A DNA stretch of 17,924 nucleotides from JBBRLA01 sp038231615 (GTDB lineage: Bacteria > Myxococcota_A > Polyangia > Palsa-1104 > JAEUJZ01). The position numbers and the translations under genes are program-made. Of this stretch, positions 7,765 to 14,801 are shown piece by piece; the stretch's first letter is position 1; every line of letters begins with the position of its first letter. The notes beneath the pieces were generated by a model. The model was given only the letters and a program-made list of their open reading frames with translations, had not been told where the DNA came from and made no database searches. The stretch covers positions 1 to 17,924 of the forward strand of contig JBBRLA010000096.1 in NCBI GenBank assembly GCA_038231615.1, given 5' to 3'.

Positions 7765-9099
7765 TCAGGGCCAGATGCCGCGTTCGGCGTACGCTTTCTG
7801 AATGCGCTCGATGCCGATGACGTAGGCCGCCGTACGGTAGTCGAGCTTCCTGTCGTTGGCCATGTCGCGCACCAGGGCATAGGTCTTCTTCATCCGCTTC
7901 TCCAGACGGACCTCGACCTCCTCGGGCTCCCAGCGCTCCGAACGCTTGTTTTGCAGCCACTCGTAGTACGAGACGGCGACGCCCCCAGAGTTTGCCAGAA
8001 TGTCGGGCAGCACGTCGATGCCGCGGGCAAGGAGGATGTCCTCCGCCTCGGGGTAGGTCGGCCCGTTGGCGCCCTCGGCGATGACCTTGGCCTTGATGGC
8101 GCGGGCTTCTTTTTCGCCGATCTCCAGTTCCAGGGCTGCCGGAACGAAGACGTCGCACTCGACGGCGAAGAACTCCTCGCGGCTGATGGGGCGGCCGTGC
8201 TTGTAATCGACCACCGAGCCGGTACGGGCCACGTGCTCGGCCAGCTTGTGGGGATTCAACCCCTCCGGGTTGGCGATGTAGCCCTTGTAGTCGCCTGCCG
8301 CCACCAGCGAGACCCCGAGCTTGCTCAGGATCTTGGCCGTGTGGGAACCGACGTTGCCGTAGCCCTGCACGGCTACGGTCTTGCCGGTCAGGTCGAAGCG
8401 CCGGTCGCGGGCCCATTCTACGATGCAGTGGACCACGCCCTGCCCGGTGGCAGTCTCGCGCCCGTGGGAGCCGCCGGAGTGGATGCTCTTGCCGGTGACC
8501 ACCCGGCGCATGGCGTTCTTGTCGAGGACCCCGACGACGTTCATGAAGGTGTCCATCATCCATACCATGGTCTGGCCGTTGGTGCCCATGTCCGGGGCCG
8601 GGATGTCGAACTCGGGGCCGATGGAGCCGGCCAGGGCGTGGGTAAAGCGCCGGGTGATGCGCTCGAGTTCCGCCCGGGAGTGCAGCCGCGGGTTGAACTT
8701 GATGCCGCCCTTGCCGCCGCCAAAGGGGATGTCGTGCAGGGCCGACTTCCAGGTCATCGCCGAGGCCAGGCCCTTGAGTTCGTCCAGGGACACATCCTCG
8801 TGGTAGCGGATGCCGCCCTTGTAGGGGCCCAGGATGTTGTTGTGCTGGACGCGGTAGCCCTTGAAGAGCTGGAACTTCCCATCATCCATTTTCACCGGGA
8901 AGTTGACGATGATCTCGTTCTTCGGCTGGGACAAGATCATGTAGATCTCGGGCTCGATGTTGATGACCTTGGCGGCCTTCTGGATCTGCCCGTTGACGAT
9001 GAGGTTCAGGTTGCCCTTGACCGGAGTGCCTGCCGCGGATTGCGCGTCCGCGACAATCTGGGGTTGTGGCGGACCAGGCGGCGTGGTTTTCTGAGACAT
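7765..9099 (-). CDS. gdhA: Glutamate dehydrogenase (Glu/Leu/Phe/Val dehydrogenase family)
   Basis: 444 residues. It catalyses reversible oxidative deamination of glutamate to 2-oxoglutarate and ammonia with NAD(P), linking carbon and nitrogen metabolism in the cytoplasm. The hexameric-type signature is intact: the substrate-binding PYKGG (Lys94); TWKSA (Lys118); the catalytic PFGGGKGG (Lys130); APDMGTN with Asp170; and the Rossmann loop GYGNVG (246-251). The first ~40 residues are a Pro/Gln-rich extension. The start at 9099 is favoured by GAGGAG (bases 9103-9108 on the other strand), although the spacer is only 3 bases. An in-frame ATG at 9120 would add MARIEEH and lacks a ribosome site. Coenzyme preference cannot be read safely, so the symbol could equally be gudB. 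It converges on the mutase gene and diverges from rsmB. Confidence 0.95.
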   Translation of the reverse strand: MSQKTTPPGPPQPQIVADAQSAAGTPVKGNLNLIVNGQIQKAAKVINIEPEIYMILSQPKNEIIVNFPVKMDDGKFQLFKGYRVQHNNILGPYKGGIRYHEDVSLDELKGLASAMTWKSALHDIPFGGGKGGIKFNPRLHSRAELERITRRFTHALAGSIGPEFDIPAPDMGTNGQTMVWMMDTFMNVVGVLDKNAMRRVVTGKSIHSGGSHGRETATGQGVVHCIVEWARDRRFDLTGKTVAVQGYGNVGSHTAKILSKLGVSLVAAGDYKGYIANPEGLNPHKLAEHVARTGSVVDYKHGRPISREEFFAVECDVFVPAALELEIGEKEARAIKAKVIAEGANGPTYPEAEDILLARGIDVLPDILANSGGVAVSYYEWLQNKRSERWEPEEVEVRLEKRMKKTYALVRDMANDRKLDYRTAAYVIGIERIQKAYAERGIWP

Positions 9100-9135
9100 G
9101 TGCTCCTCGATTCGAGCCATTCGCGGGTTGTGAAA
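9100..9135. promoter_or_regulatory. 36-bp divergent spacer between gdhA and rsmB
   Basis: The two chosen starts are only 36 bp apart, too little for two full promoters. The gdhA promoter must therefore overlap the first codons of the rsmB frame. Reading the - strand, TAGAGT (complement of bases 9145-9150, actcta) could serve as a -10 element, but no good -35 is in register. The rsmB start may lie further downstream. Confidence 0.35.
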
Positions 9136-10626
9136 ATGGTGCGAGACTCTAGCAAAGTCCTCTCCCGGACGGAAGAGGGAAGCGAGCATCGCGGGACCTT
9201 CGCCGCGGTGACCCCCGCCGAGGCCGCGGGGGATTCCCGGGTGCGCCGGTCCACGGTGGAACTCTTCGACAAGGTACAGCGGGCGTCGATCAGTCAGGGG
9301 TGGTCCCGAGCGGCGGCGCTTCTGGCCAGCGCCCTGCGGGAGGAGCGGAGCCTGCATTCCCGGGAGCGGCGCTTCGTCGGGGACGGGCTGCACCGGATGA
9401 TCCGCGGGCTGCGGCGGTTGCAGGCGCTTTCGGGGATCTCCCGGCCGGGGGCGCTGCCGCTGTATCTGGTGTGGCTGCTGGACGAGTGGCTCGCCGGCGG
9501 CCCGGCGGAGGCGGGGGTCCCGGAGGAGCTTTCCCGGGCCCTGCGGGCTGCCGGGGTCTCGGCTGCGCAGGTGGTGGATCGGGCCCGTGAGATGGGGCGC
9601 TTCCTGGAGGGGCTTTCGATCGCCACGCCGATGACGGCGGACGACCCCCGCCTGATCGAGCGGCTGGGCGAGGCGCTGTCCTACCCGGACTGGCTGGTGC
9701 AGGAGGTGCTGACCGACTACGGGCCCGGGGCGGCCCTGTGCCGGGACGTGCTTTCCGCCCAGAACCAGCGGGCGCCGCTGACGGTGCGGGTGAACACCCT
9801 GCGGGGCACCCGGGAGCAGCTCGCGGCCCGTCTTGTGGCCGAGGGGGTGCACACCACGCCGACGCGCCTCTCGCCGTTGGGGCTGATCCTGCACACCCGG
9901 GTCAATGTCTATGGGCTTCACGCCTTCCAGGAGGGCTTTATGGAGCTTCAGGACGAGGGCAGCCAGCTTATCGCCGAGCTGGTGGCACCACCGCCGGGAA
10001 GCACGGTAGTCGACGCCTGCGCCGGCGCCGGGGGAAAAACGCTGGCCCTCTCGGGGCTGATGGAGAACCGGGGGCGCCTTTTCGCCCTGGACATCGAGGA
10101 ACGCAAGCTGGCCGAACTGCGCAAGCGGGCCCGCCGCGCCGGCCTGACCAACGTGCAGGCGATGCGGGTGCCGGCTTCGGGTCCGGACCCGTCGTTGATC
10201 AAGCGCGGCGCCGAGCGCGTCCTTTTGGATGCGCCGTGCTCCGGGGTGGGGGTGCTGCGCCGGAATGCCGAAGCCCGCTGGCGGCTGCGCAAGAAGGATC
10301 TCGACGAACTGCCTTTGACGCAGCGGATGCTTCTGGATGCCGCCGCCAGGCTGGTGGCCCCTCACGGCCGGCTGATCTACGCCACGTGCACCATCCTGCG
10401 TCGGGAGAACGAGAACGTCATCGCCGATTTCCTGGCCGCCCATCCGGAGTTCTCCGAGGTGCCGATCCGGGAGATCGTCGGCTCGGCCCGAGCGGCGGGT
10501 ATGGGGACGGGAATGGAGACGGGTATCCGCATGAAGCTCCTGCCCACCGCGGGGCAGGGAAATGGGCAGAATGAAGACCGACCGGACGGATTCTTCGCAG
10601 CAGTGCTGCGCCGAGCCCGAAGCTGA
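9136..10626 (+). CDS. rsmB: RsmB-type 16S rRNA (cytosine-5) methyltransferase
   Basis: 496 residues from ATG 9136. The NOL1/NOP2/Sun family adds a methyl group from S-adenosylmethionine to C5 of a cytosine; RsmB acts on 16S rRNA C967 (E. coli numbering). The SAM loop DACAGAGGK is at 293-301. The motif IV DAPCSG (365-370) has Cys368, and the motif VI ATCT (416-419) has the nucleophile-type Cys418. The N-terminal half (~40-170) is helical with LREERSLHSRERRFV and resembles the NusB-like RNA-binding domain of RsmB. The motif I form with AGAGGK instead of APGGK is a known variant as I recall. The first ~35 residues look unconserved, ATG 9136 has no ribosome site, and a GTG near 9208 or 9238 could be the real start. 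RsmB versus another m5C methyltransferase of the family is judged from domain layout only. Confidence 0.88.
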   Translation: MVRDSSKVLSRTEEGSEHRGTFAAVTPAEAAGDSRVRRSTVELFDKVQRASISQGWSRAAALLASALREERSLHSRERRFVGDGLHRMIRGLRRLQALSGISRPGALPLYLVWLLDEWLAGGPAEAGVPEELSRALRAAGVSAAQVVDRAREMGRFLEGLSIATPMTADDPRLIERLGEALSYPDWLVQEVLTDYGPGAALCRDVLSAQNQRAPLTVRVNTLRGTREQLAARLVAEGVHTTPTRLSPLGLILHTRVNVYGLHAFQEGFMELQDEGSQLIAELVAPPPGSTVVDACAGAGGKTLALSGLMENRGRLFALDIEERKLAELRKRARRAGLTNVQAMRVPASGPDPSLIKRGAERVLLDAPCSGVGVLRRNAEARWRLRKKDLDELPLTQRMLLDAAARLVAPHGRLIYATCTILRRENENVIADFLAAHPEFSEVPIREIVGSARAAGMGTGMETGIRMKLLPTAGQGNGQNEDRPDGFFAAVLRRARS

Positions 10627-10740
10627 GGGCGGGCGGGACCTGGGTGTTCATCCCTCTCCCATCGACCTGTCCGGGACGGGTGCCCCGACGAAATAGGGTA
10701 ATCTTGAATCCCGGGTTCCCATGGATTATCGTGCGGGAGT

Positions 10741-10756
10741 TGGCCATGCCTTTGCA
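10741..10756 (+). promoter_or_regulatory. Sigma-54 (RpoN)-like -24/-12 promoter
   Basis: The sequence TGGCCATGCCTTTGCA fits TGGCACG-N4-TTGCA with the invariant GG and GC exactly 10 bases apart and a perfect TTGCA at -12. Three of the -24 positions differ (CAT instead of ACG). Transcription would begin near 10767, leaving a leader of about 258 bases before the GT4 gene. No enhancer-binding protein gene is in the window. Confidence 0.45.
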
Positions 10757-10774
10757 CTGCTTACCCGTTGGGGG

Positions 10775-10790
10775 TGTCAAAAACCTGACA
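10775..10790 (+). promoter_or_regulatory. TGTCA-N6-TGACA inverted repeat, operator-like
   Basis: Perfect 5-bp arms (10775-10779 and 10786-10790) flank AAAACC. The centre-to-centre distance of 11 bp suits a dimeric helix-turn-helix protein. It lies about 8-23 bases after the start expected from the sigma-54-like element, a usual place for a repressor. The arms are short enough to occur by chance. Confidence 0.35.
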
Positions 10791-10813
10791 GCTCACGTCG
10801 GATCCCACACCGC

Positions 10814-10848
10814 GGCGTTTCGCGTTTCGCGATCGGCGCTTCGCGTTC
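10814..10848 (+). repeat. Five imperfect 7-bp tandem repeats (consensus cgcgttt)
   Basis: Units ggcgttt, cgcgttt, cgcgatc, ggcgctt and cgcgttc follow each other without gaps. The shared core is GCG at positions 2-4 of each unit. The array is non-coding and resembles the short heptamer repeats known from intergenic regions of some bacteria. Confidence 0.6.
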
Positions 10849-10875
10849 TTGAGGCAGGCCCGATGAATAACCACC

Positions 10876-10887
10876 CGGACGCGTCCG
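10876..10887. repeat. Perfect 12-bp palindrome CGGACGCGTCCG
   Basis: The sequence equals its own reverse complement over 12 bases. It could be a binding site for a dimeric regulator. GC-rich palindromes of this length are not rare in GC-rich DNA, so no function is claimed. Confidence 0.5.
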
Positions 10888-10917
10888 TCCATCGCTTCCA
10901 ATCCTGTACTGTCGCAT

Positions 10918-10954
10918 CGCGTCACGCACCCTATTCTTATTGGTACGCGACGTG
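10918..10954 (+). other. Imperfect stem-loop upstream of the GT4 gene
   Basis: CGTCACGCACC (10920-10930) pairs with GGTACGCGACG (10942-10952) at 9 of 11 positions around an 11-base AT-rich loop (CTATTCTTATT). A G-T wobble and one C-G pair extend the stem outward to 10918/10954. It could be a structured leader element, or part of a small RNA. Confidence 0.4.
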
Positions 10955-11024
10955 CTAGCAATCGTGGGCACGCTCGCTCACTTCCTTTGATCATACTTGC
11001 TCAAGCGCCAAGGATCCGTGCCCG

Positions 11025-12248
11025 ATGAAAATCTGCCTGGTCAGCCCGTACGACCTCTCCCTGGAGGGGGGCGTCAACAAGCACATCTTCTACCTGGCCA
11101 AAAGCCTGCGGGCGCTGGGCGACAAGGTGGAGATCATCGGACCCAGGAGCGGCAGAGCCCCTGAAGGAGAGGACGTCACCTGCTTCTCCGGCATCGTGTC
11201 CATTCAGGGCAACGAGTCGGACAACCGCATCGGGCTGCTCACCAGCCCGCTGGCGGTGCGCCGCTACATGCATCAGCGGAACTTCGACATCCTGCACATC
11301 CACGAGCCTTTCGTCCCCTCGCTGCCTTATTATGCCCTGTGGACCACCGATGCCCGAGGACGGGTGGCGACCTTCCACCGCTACAGCGAGCGCGAGGGCC
11401 GGACCACCCGGCTCGTCCGACAGGCCCTTTCGCCGCACCTGCGGGGGTTCCAGCGCGGCATCGCGGTGTCGGACGCCGCCGCCCGCTACGCTCAGGTGGC
11501 CTGGCCACGCCCGCTGTCGATCATCCCCAACGGGGTCGATACCACCTTCTTCACTCCACCCCAGCGCGGCGATCCCCGGGAGGGCGCCGCCATGCGCCTG
11601 CTCTTCGTCGGACAGTGGACCGACAAGCGCAAGGGGCTGCCGGTCCTTCTGGATGCCTACGCCCTTTTGCGGGCGCGACAGATCGAGGTCACCCTGGACG
11701 TGGTCGGCCAGGGCGATCCGGGCATCCCGACCCCGGCGGGCATTCACGGGCTGAGCTTTTACGGCAGGGTCTCCGAGGCCGAGTTGCGGCGACGCTTCCG
11801 CGAGTGCGACATCTTTGTCGCACCTTCCACCGGGCAGGAATCCTTCGGCATGGTGCTGGTCGAGGCGATGGCCGCCGGGCGCCCGGTGGTGTGCAGCGAT
11901 ATCGATGGCTACCGCGACGTGGTTACCTCCCGGGGGGCGCGACTGGTGCCGCCGAACAACCCGGCGGCCCTTTCGGACGTGCTCCAGGCGCTCTATCGCG
12001 ACCATGGGATGCGCCGGGCCATGGGGCTGCACAACCGGGCCGAGTCGCTGCGCTACGACTGGGGCAACATCGCCGGGCAGGTCCGCGAGGAGTACGAGAT
12101 GGCGCTGCGCAACTCCCGGCCCCGTTCGCTCCTCGGACGGCAATGGATGCTCTACCGGCAGAGCACCGCCGGCCCCATGGGGGCTGATGAGGCGGGCGTG
12201 CCTGAGCAAGACCAGGGGCGCGTCGCTTCCGCGGGCGCGAAACGCTAG
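11025..12248 (+). CDS. GT4 glycosyltransferase, PimA-like
   Basis: 407 residues, two Rossmann domains (GT-B), cytoplasmic or bound to the inner membrane face. The N-terminal loop LEGGVNKHI has Gly16, and ATFH puts a His at 118. From memory, mycobacterial phosphatidylinositol mannosyltransferase PimA also has Gly16 and His118 at its active site. HIHEPF (91-96), SIIPNGVDT and the C-terminal E-x7-E signature (Glu272, Glu280 in GQESFGMVLVEAMAAGRPVV) agree with this. A likely role is transfer of mannose or another hexose from a nucleotide sugar to a lipid such as phosphatidylinositol; substrate is inferred. Oddity: the usual 'VGR...KG' of GT4 enzymes reads VGQWTDKRKG, with Gln197 where the diphosphate-binding Arg is expected. 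AAGGA lies 10 bases before the ATG. The last ~40 residues are an unconserved tail. It is followed after 18 bp by a GT-C gene. Confidence 0.9.
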   Translation: MKICLVSPYDLSLEGGVNKHIFYLAKSLRALGDKVEIIGPRSGRAPEGEDVTCFSGIVSIQGNESDNRIGLLTSPLAVRRYMHQRNFDILHIHEPFVPSLPYYALWTTDARGRVATFHRYSEREGRTTRLVRQALSPHLRGFQRGIAVSDAAARYAQVAWPRPLSIIPNGVDTTFFTPPQRGDPREGAAMRLLFVGQWTDKRKGLPVLLDAYALLRARQIEVTLDVVGQGDPGIPTPAGIHGLSFYGRVSEAELRRRFRECDIFVAPSTGQESFGMVLVEAMAAGRPVVCSDIDGYRDVVTSRGARLVPPNNPAALSDVLQALYRDHGMRRAMGLHNRAESLRYDWGNIAGQVREEYEMALRNSRPRSLLGRQWMLYRQSTAGPMGADEAGVPEQDQGRVASAGAKR

Positions 12249-12266
12249 TCCCACGGAACTGCGCAG

Positions 12267-13904
12267 ATGGACCGGCGAATTTTGCCTGCAAGCCCTCGAG
12301 CGTTTCTGGCCTTCGCCTGCGCGCTCTGCGTGTTCTTGCGCCTGCCGTCCTTCCACTATCAGGTGATCTCGGACGACGAGGCCATCTACGATGCGATGGC
12401 CCGAGTTGTCACCTCCGGCGGGGTCATGTACCGCGATGTGGTGGACCACAAGCCGCCGGGCCTGACCTATACCTACTCCCTAACACGGTGGGTGGGGGAC
12501 CTTCTCGATCCCGGCTCGCCCGGCGCCCACGCCATGGACCTCCTGCATCTGGTAGGCATCCTGGCAGTGGTCCTGACGTGCGTCGGTCTGTACCCGGTGG
12601 GGCGGCGTCTCCTGCGGCCGGGGCTTGCGGGCCTGCCGCCGCTGCTCTACGCGCTGGTGTCGGCGGCCAAGCAGCCCAGCGACAGCCTCGCGGTCAACGG
12701 CGAGCTGATGATGAACCTGCCGACGATCGTCTCGGTGGGCGCCGTGCTCGCCGCCGAGCGGCAGGTCGGGGTGAGACGGGCGCTTTTGCACCTTCTGGCC
12801 GGGGCGCTGTGCGGCGTGGCCGTGCTTTACAAGTACCAGGCGGGTCTCTTTGGGCTGGCCTTTCCCTTCCTGATCGATCCTCTGGGGCCCGTGGGGCCGT
12901 CAGCGCCTGATGCCGGACCGCATGAGAAGCAGGAGACGAAAAGGACCCTCGCCCGCTGGTTCGCTATGCTGCTGCCCAGAGGGGCGTGCTGGCTGTGCGG
13001 GCTTCTCCTGCCGCTTCTGCTCTGTGCGGCGTGCTTCCACCATCGCGGGGTCCTGAATGAGGCCCTGCGCTGGGGCATTGGCTTCAACCGACGCTACCTG
13101 CAAGAGGGGCCGGGTCTTCCGTGGGCGGTGCGGCGCTTCGCCTACCAGTTGGTGGGCGTGGTCCTGCCGGGGATCGTGGTCTACGGCGGCGGCCTGCTGA
13201 CGTTCACGCGCCTCCTGCGTGGGGGCGCAGGCGTGGGCGTGGTTGCCGGCCGCAGCTTCCTGCTCTGCTGGACTGGCCTGTCCCTGCTGGCCGTGGGTCT
13301 TGGGGGCCGCTTCTTCGGACACTACTTCCTTCAGCCGGAGTTGCCGCTTTCCCTGCTCGCCGCGGGGCCGATCGCCCAGATGTGGCACCAGCGTCCGCGC
13401 CTCCTTGTGCTGGCGGTCGCCGTGCCCGGGGTCTTCTTCTTCCTGGGGGCATCGTTCCCGTCCGTCAGCCGCCCCATTTTTTCTCCCCACGACCCGGACT
13501 TCGCCGCGATCGGGCGTGCCATCGCCGCTCGTACCCGGCCGACCGACACCATCTGGGTGTGGGGCAACGTCCCGCAGATCTACAGCGCCGCCGATCGCAG
13601 TCCCGGCGTGCGCTTCACCTTTTGCAATTATCTGACCGGCCTGTCTCCGGGAACACCCTCGGAGTACGACCCCGACGTCGATCCGCAGCGCTTTGCCGTT
13701 CCCTGGGCCTGGCCCCAGGTCTTCGAGGACCTGGAGCGGCACCGGCCGGCGCTCCTGGTGGACACCGCCGCGGCCCATCTCAAGTTCTACGGGCGCTTTC
13801 CGATCAGCCATTACCCCGACCTCGATCGATACCTCGCCGCCCACTACCGCCGTGAGAGCGAGGTTGCCAGCGTCGTGCTTTACCGGAGGTGCGAGCTTGA
13901 CTGA
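12267..13904 (+). CDS. GT-C membrane glycosyltransferase (PMT/ArnT-like)
   Basis: 545 residues with about ten hydrophobic helices. After the first helix comes SDDEAIYDAM (Asp37-Glu38) in the first periplasmic loop. GG(V)MYRDVVDHKPPG (51-65) follows. This is the classic layout of the PMT_2/ArnT type, in which the acidic pair is the catalytic base and the sugar comes from a polyprenyl-phosphate carrier on the periplasmic side. A soluble C-terminal portion contains WVWGNVPQIY. The acceptor could be a lipid, a glycan or a protein and cannot be read from sequence. It starts 18 bp after the GT4 gene with only a weak ribosome site (GGAA), which suggests co-transcription and perhaps coupling. The rhomboid gene starts 10 bp after its stop. 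Confidence 0.88.
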   Translation: MDRRILPASPRAFLAFACALCVFLRLPSFHYQVISDDEAIYDAMARVVTSGGVMYRDVVDHKPPGLTYTYSLTRWVGDLLDPGSPGAHAMDLLHLVGILAVVLTCVGLYPVGRRLLRPGLAGLPPLLYALVSAAKQPSDSLAVNGELMMNLPTIVSVGAVLAAERQVGVRRALLHLLAGALCGVAVLYKYQAGLFGLAFPFLIDPLGPVGPSAPDAGPHEKQETKRTLARWFAMLLPRGACWLCGLLLPLLLCAACFHHRGVLNEALRWGIGFNRRYLQEGPGLPWAVRRFAYQLVGVVLPGIVVYGGGLLTFTRLLRGGAGVGVVAGRSFLLCWTGLSLLAVGLGGRFFGHYFLQPELPLSLLAAGPIAQMWHQRPRLLVLAVAVPGVFFFLGASFPSVSRPIFSPHDPDFAAIGRAIAARTRPTDTIWVWGNVPQIYSAADRSPGVRFTFCNYLTGLSPGTPSEYDPDVDPQRFAVPWAWPQVFEDLERHRPALLVDTAAAHLKFYGRFPISHYPDLDRYLAAHYRRESEVASVVLYRRCELD

Positions 13905-13913
13905 AGAGACCCG

Positions 13914-14801
13914 ATGCTGGCCCGGATCGCCCGTTTTCTGGCCCTTCACCGGGGTCTGACTACACTGAAGCCCATGCGTTCACCCGACCCGCCGGTCCCC
14001 GCCGAGAGTGCCCTGCTCTGGGGGCTGCTGCACGACGCGATCTGCGCACCGGTGTGGCTGGTGCTCCTGCTCGTCGGGAAGGCGCACCTGGCCGATGGGG
14101 CGCGGCCGTTCGTGCGCCTCATGCACTTTGCCACATCGGCGAGGATGACCGCCACCCTGATCCTTCTGAACCTCCTGGTCTTTGCCTGGGAGCTGCAAGA
14201 GCGAGCCATGGGCCTCTCGCCGGCCCGATTCATGCATCGCTTCGCCGTGTCTCCGGCGGACCTGGTTCAGGGCAACTACCTGCCCCTTCTAACCCACCTC
14301 TTCGCTCACGCTGGCGTGGCCCACCTCCTGGGCAACATGCTGACCCTCTTTGTCTTCGGCAGGGTCGTCGAGCGCCACCTGGGCGGCTGGCTGATGCTAG
14401 CGTCCTACCTTGGGGCGGCCTTGGTGTCCACCAGCCTTTCTCTGGGGGTCCAGATCGCCCTGCACCAGAACGTGCCGACGCTGGGCGCCTCGGGCGCGGT
14501 GGCCGGGATGGTGGCGCTGGGGATACTCTTTGCGCCCTTCACCGTGACTTTCGAAGCGCTGGTGCCGATGCCACTGCTCTTGCTGGGCTGGCTGGCCATG
14601 GCCGCCGACTTCTCGGGGATCACCTTGGGCAGGGATGACGGCATCGATCACTTCGCCCACCTGGGCGGCTACCTTTCCGTGCTCTTTGTCTGGTTCCTCC
14701 TGCCACCAGCGCAAAGGCTGCGGTTGCGCGCTGGCCTCTTCGTCAACCTGGCCAGCGCGGTCGTGGCCGCGTTGCTCTGGCTCACCTGGGTGCATCGATA
14801 G
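13914..14801 (+). CDS. Rhomboid-family intramembrane serine protease
   Basis: 295 residues, about six or seven membrane helices. Rhomboids cut membrane proteins within or next to a transmembrane helix. The catalytic set is complete: HLLGN (His137, Asn141) for the oxyanion side, GASG with Ser193, and FAHLGG with His249. I start at ATG 13914, where GAAGAG overlaps the preceding stop. ATG 13974 is an alternative that removes 20 unconserved residues. A TACACT hexamer at 13961-13966 would place a transcription start next to 13974, so a leaderless message from an internal promoter is possible but unproven. The 3' end overlaps the - strand membrane protein gene by 20 bp. Substrate unknown; neighbouring membrane glycosyltransferases give no direct clue. 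Confidence 0.93.
   Translation: MLARIARFLALHRGLTTLKPMRSPDPPVPAESALLWGLLHDAICAPVWLVLLLVGKAHLADGARPFVRLMHFATSARMTATLILLNLLVFAWELQERAMGLSPARFMHRFAVSPADLVQGNYLPLLTHLFAHAGVAHLLGNMLTLFVFGRVVERHLGGWLMLASYLGAALVSTSLSLGVQIALHQNVPTLGASGAVAGMVALGILFAPFTVTFEALVPMPLLLLGWLAMAADFSGITLGRDDGIDHFAHLGGYLSVLFVWFLLPPAQRLRLRAGLFVNLASAVVAALLWLTWVHR

Larger units (their letters stand above)
10627..11024. other. 398-bp non-coding region with several small structured elements
   Basis: No convincing gene lies here; the open frames use codons unlike the neighbours and match no family I know. Just after rsmB an imperfect hairpin (GTCCGGG 10669-10675, CCCCGAC 10683-10689, one mismatch) could end transcription but has no T-run. 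Further right are a sigma-54-like element, an inverted repeat, heptamer repeats, a 12-bp palindrome and a stem-loop, listed separately. The region is the leader of the glycosyltransferase cluster. No tRNA, 6S, SRP or tmRNA signature was seen. Confidence 0.6.

Noticed and set aside
7951..9135. Long upstream extension of the rsmB frame on the + strand
   Set aside because: This part is antisense to gdhA, whose catalytic motifs are intact; the methyltransferase likeness begins only after 9136.
9100..10443. Upstream extension of the gdhA frame on the - strand
   Set aside because: It is antisense to rsmB and Gln/Arg/Pro-rich; the dehydrogenase fold starts near 9099.
10669..10689. Rho-independent terminator after rsmB
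   Set aside because: The hairpin has a mismatch and no T-run, so it is mentioned only as a weak structure.
10644..10958. 104-codon frame and a nested 31-codon frame (10863-10958) in the leader
   Set aside because: Composition is unlike the neighbours, no family motif is seen, and the sequence holds repeats and hairpins better explained as non-coding. Only a weak GAGG precedes the short frame.
10963..10980. Second sigma-54-like -24 box (TGGGCACG)
   Set aside because: The -24 half is good but the invariant GC at -12 is missing.
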